A DNA stretch of 5,187 bases from an uncultured Clostridium sp. (GTDB lineage: Bacteria; Bacillota; Clostridia; Lachnospirales; Lachnospiraceae). The position numbers and the translations under genes were made by a program. Positions 5,124 to 5,187 of the stretch are shown in pieces. Location: positions 1 through 5,187 of the forward strand of contig CATWBR010000335.1 of the NCBI GenBank assembly GCA_958349075.1. Reading direction: 5' to 3'. The notes below the pieces were generated by a model. It worked only from the letters and a program-made list of their open reading frames with translations, was not told where the DNA came from and searched no databases. Within the stretch, counting starts at the first letter, position 1, and the number at the start of each line of letters is the position of its first letter.

Positions 5124-5187
5124 TGGAGATAGGGAGATAGGGAGATAGGGAGATAGGGAGATAGGGAGATAGGGAGATAGGGAGATA
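5124..5187 (+). repeat. Tandem octamer repeat (GGGAGATA), at least 7 perfect copies
   Basis: One imperfect unit (TGGAGATA, 5124-5131) is followed by seven identical GGGAGATA units (5132-5187) up to the last base of the window, so the true copy number is unknown. GGG recurs every eight bases with five-base AGATA spacers, a pattern able to form a G-quadruplex. Reading the + strand, every frame meets TAG within the array, so it is not coding there. The minus strand (TATCTCCC units) has no stop in any frame, but no start or ribosome binding site is visible for it. Confidence 0.95.

Noticed and set aside
5124..5187. CRISPR array
   Set aside because: The unit is only eight bases, repeated head to tail with no spacers; it is a simple tandem repeat.

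Overview
The window looks like chromosomal DNA of a spore-forming Clostridia relative, most likely Lachnospiraceae-like. The basis is the mid-GC, purine-rich coding strand, strong GGAGG-type ribosome binding sites, GTG and TTG starts, a glutamine synthetase/ANTAR regulator gene pair of the clostridial glnA-nitR type, and a CwlC-like cell-wall amidase. All five genes lie on the + strand. No tRNA, rRNA, CRISPR array or insertion sequence is visible.

Layout. Bases 1-146 hold a probable -10 box and a structured leader. Bases 147-1019 encode a diaminopimelate (DAP) epimerase paralogue in which both catalytic cysteines are serine. A near-consensus sigma-A promoter (1020-1048) and a leader with two hairpins precede a 434-residue type I glutamine synthetase homologue (1174-2478) that has lost most metal-binding and catalytic residues. 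It is followed by an ANTAR-domain RNA-binding regulator with a non-phosphorylatable receiver (2560-3108), then a canonical DAP epimerase, dapF (3156-3968), with both cysteines. A 19-bp hairpin separates dapF from an N-acetylmuramoyl-L-alanine amidase with a C-terminal SPOR domain (4084-4866). Bases 4867-5187 are non-coding: hairpins, a good intrinsic terminator, a promoter candidate, and seven perfect copies of the octamer GGGAGATA that run off the window edge.

How the genes may work together. dapF and the amidase are ordinary cell-wall functions: making meso-DAP and cleaving peptidoglycan. The three genes upstream of dapF are odder. Each belongs to a well-known family but lacks its key active residues. 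The GS-like/ANTAR/dapF genes are closely spaced and probably co-transcribed from the 1020-1048 promoter. My inference is that the degenerate DapF and GS homologues may be ligand-binding or regulatory proteins, or enzymes of changed chemistry, that with the ANTAR protein couple nitrogen status to DAP and cell-wall supply. The sequence shows the lost residues directly; the function is untested.
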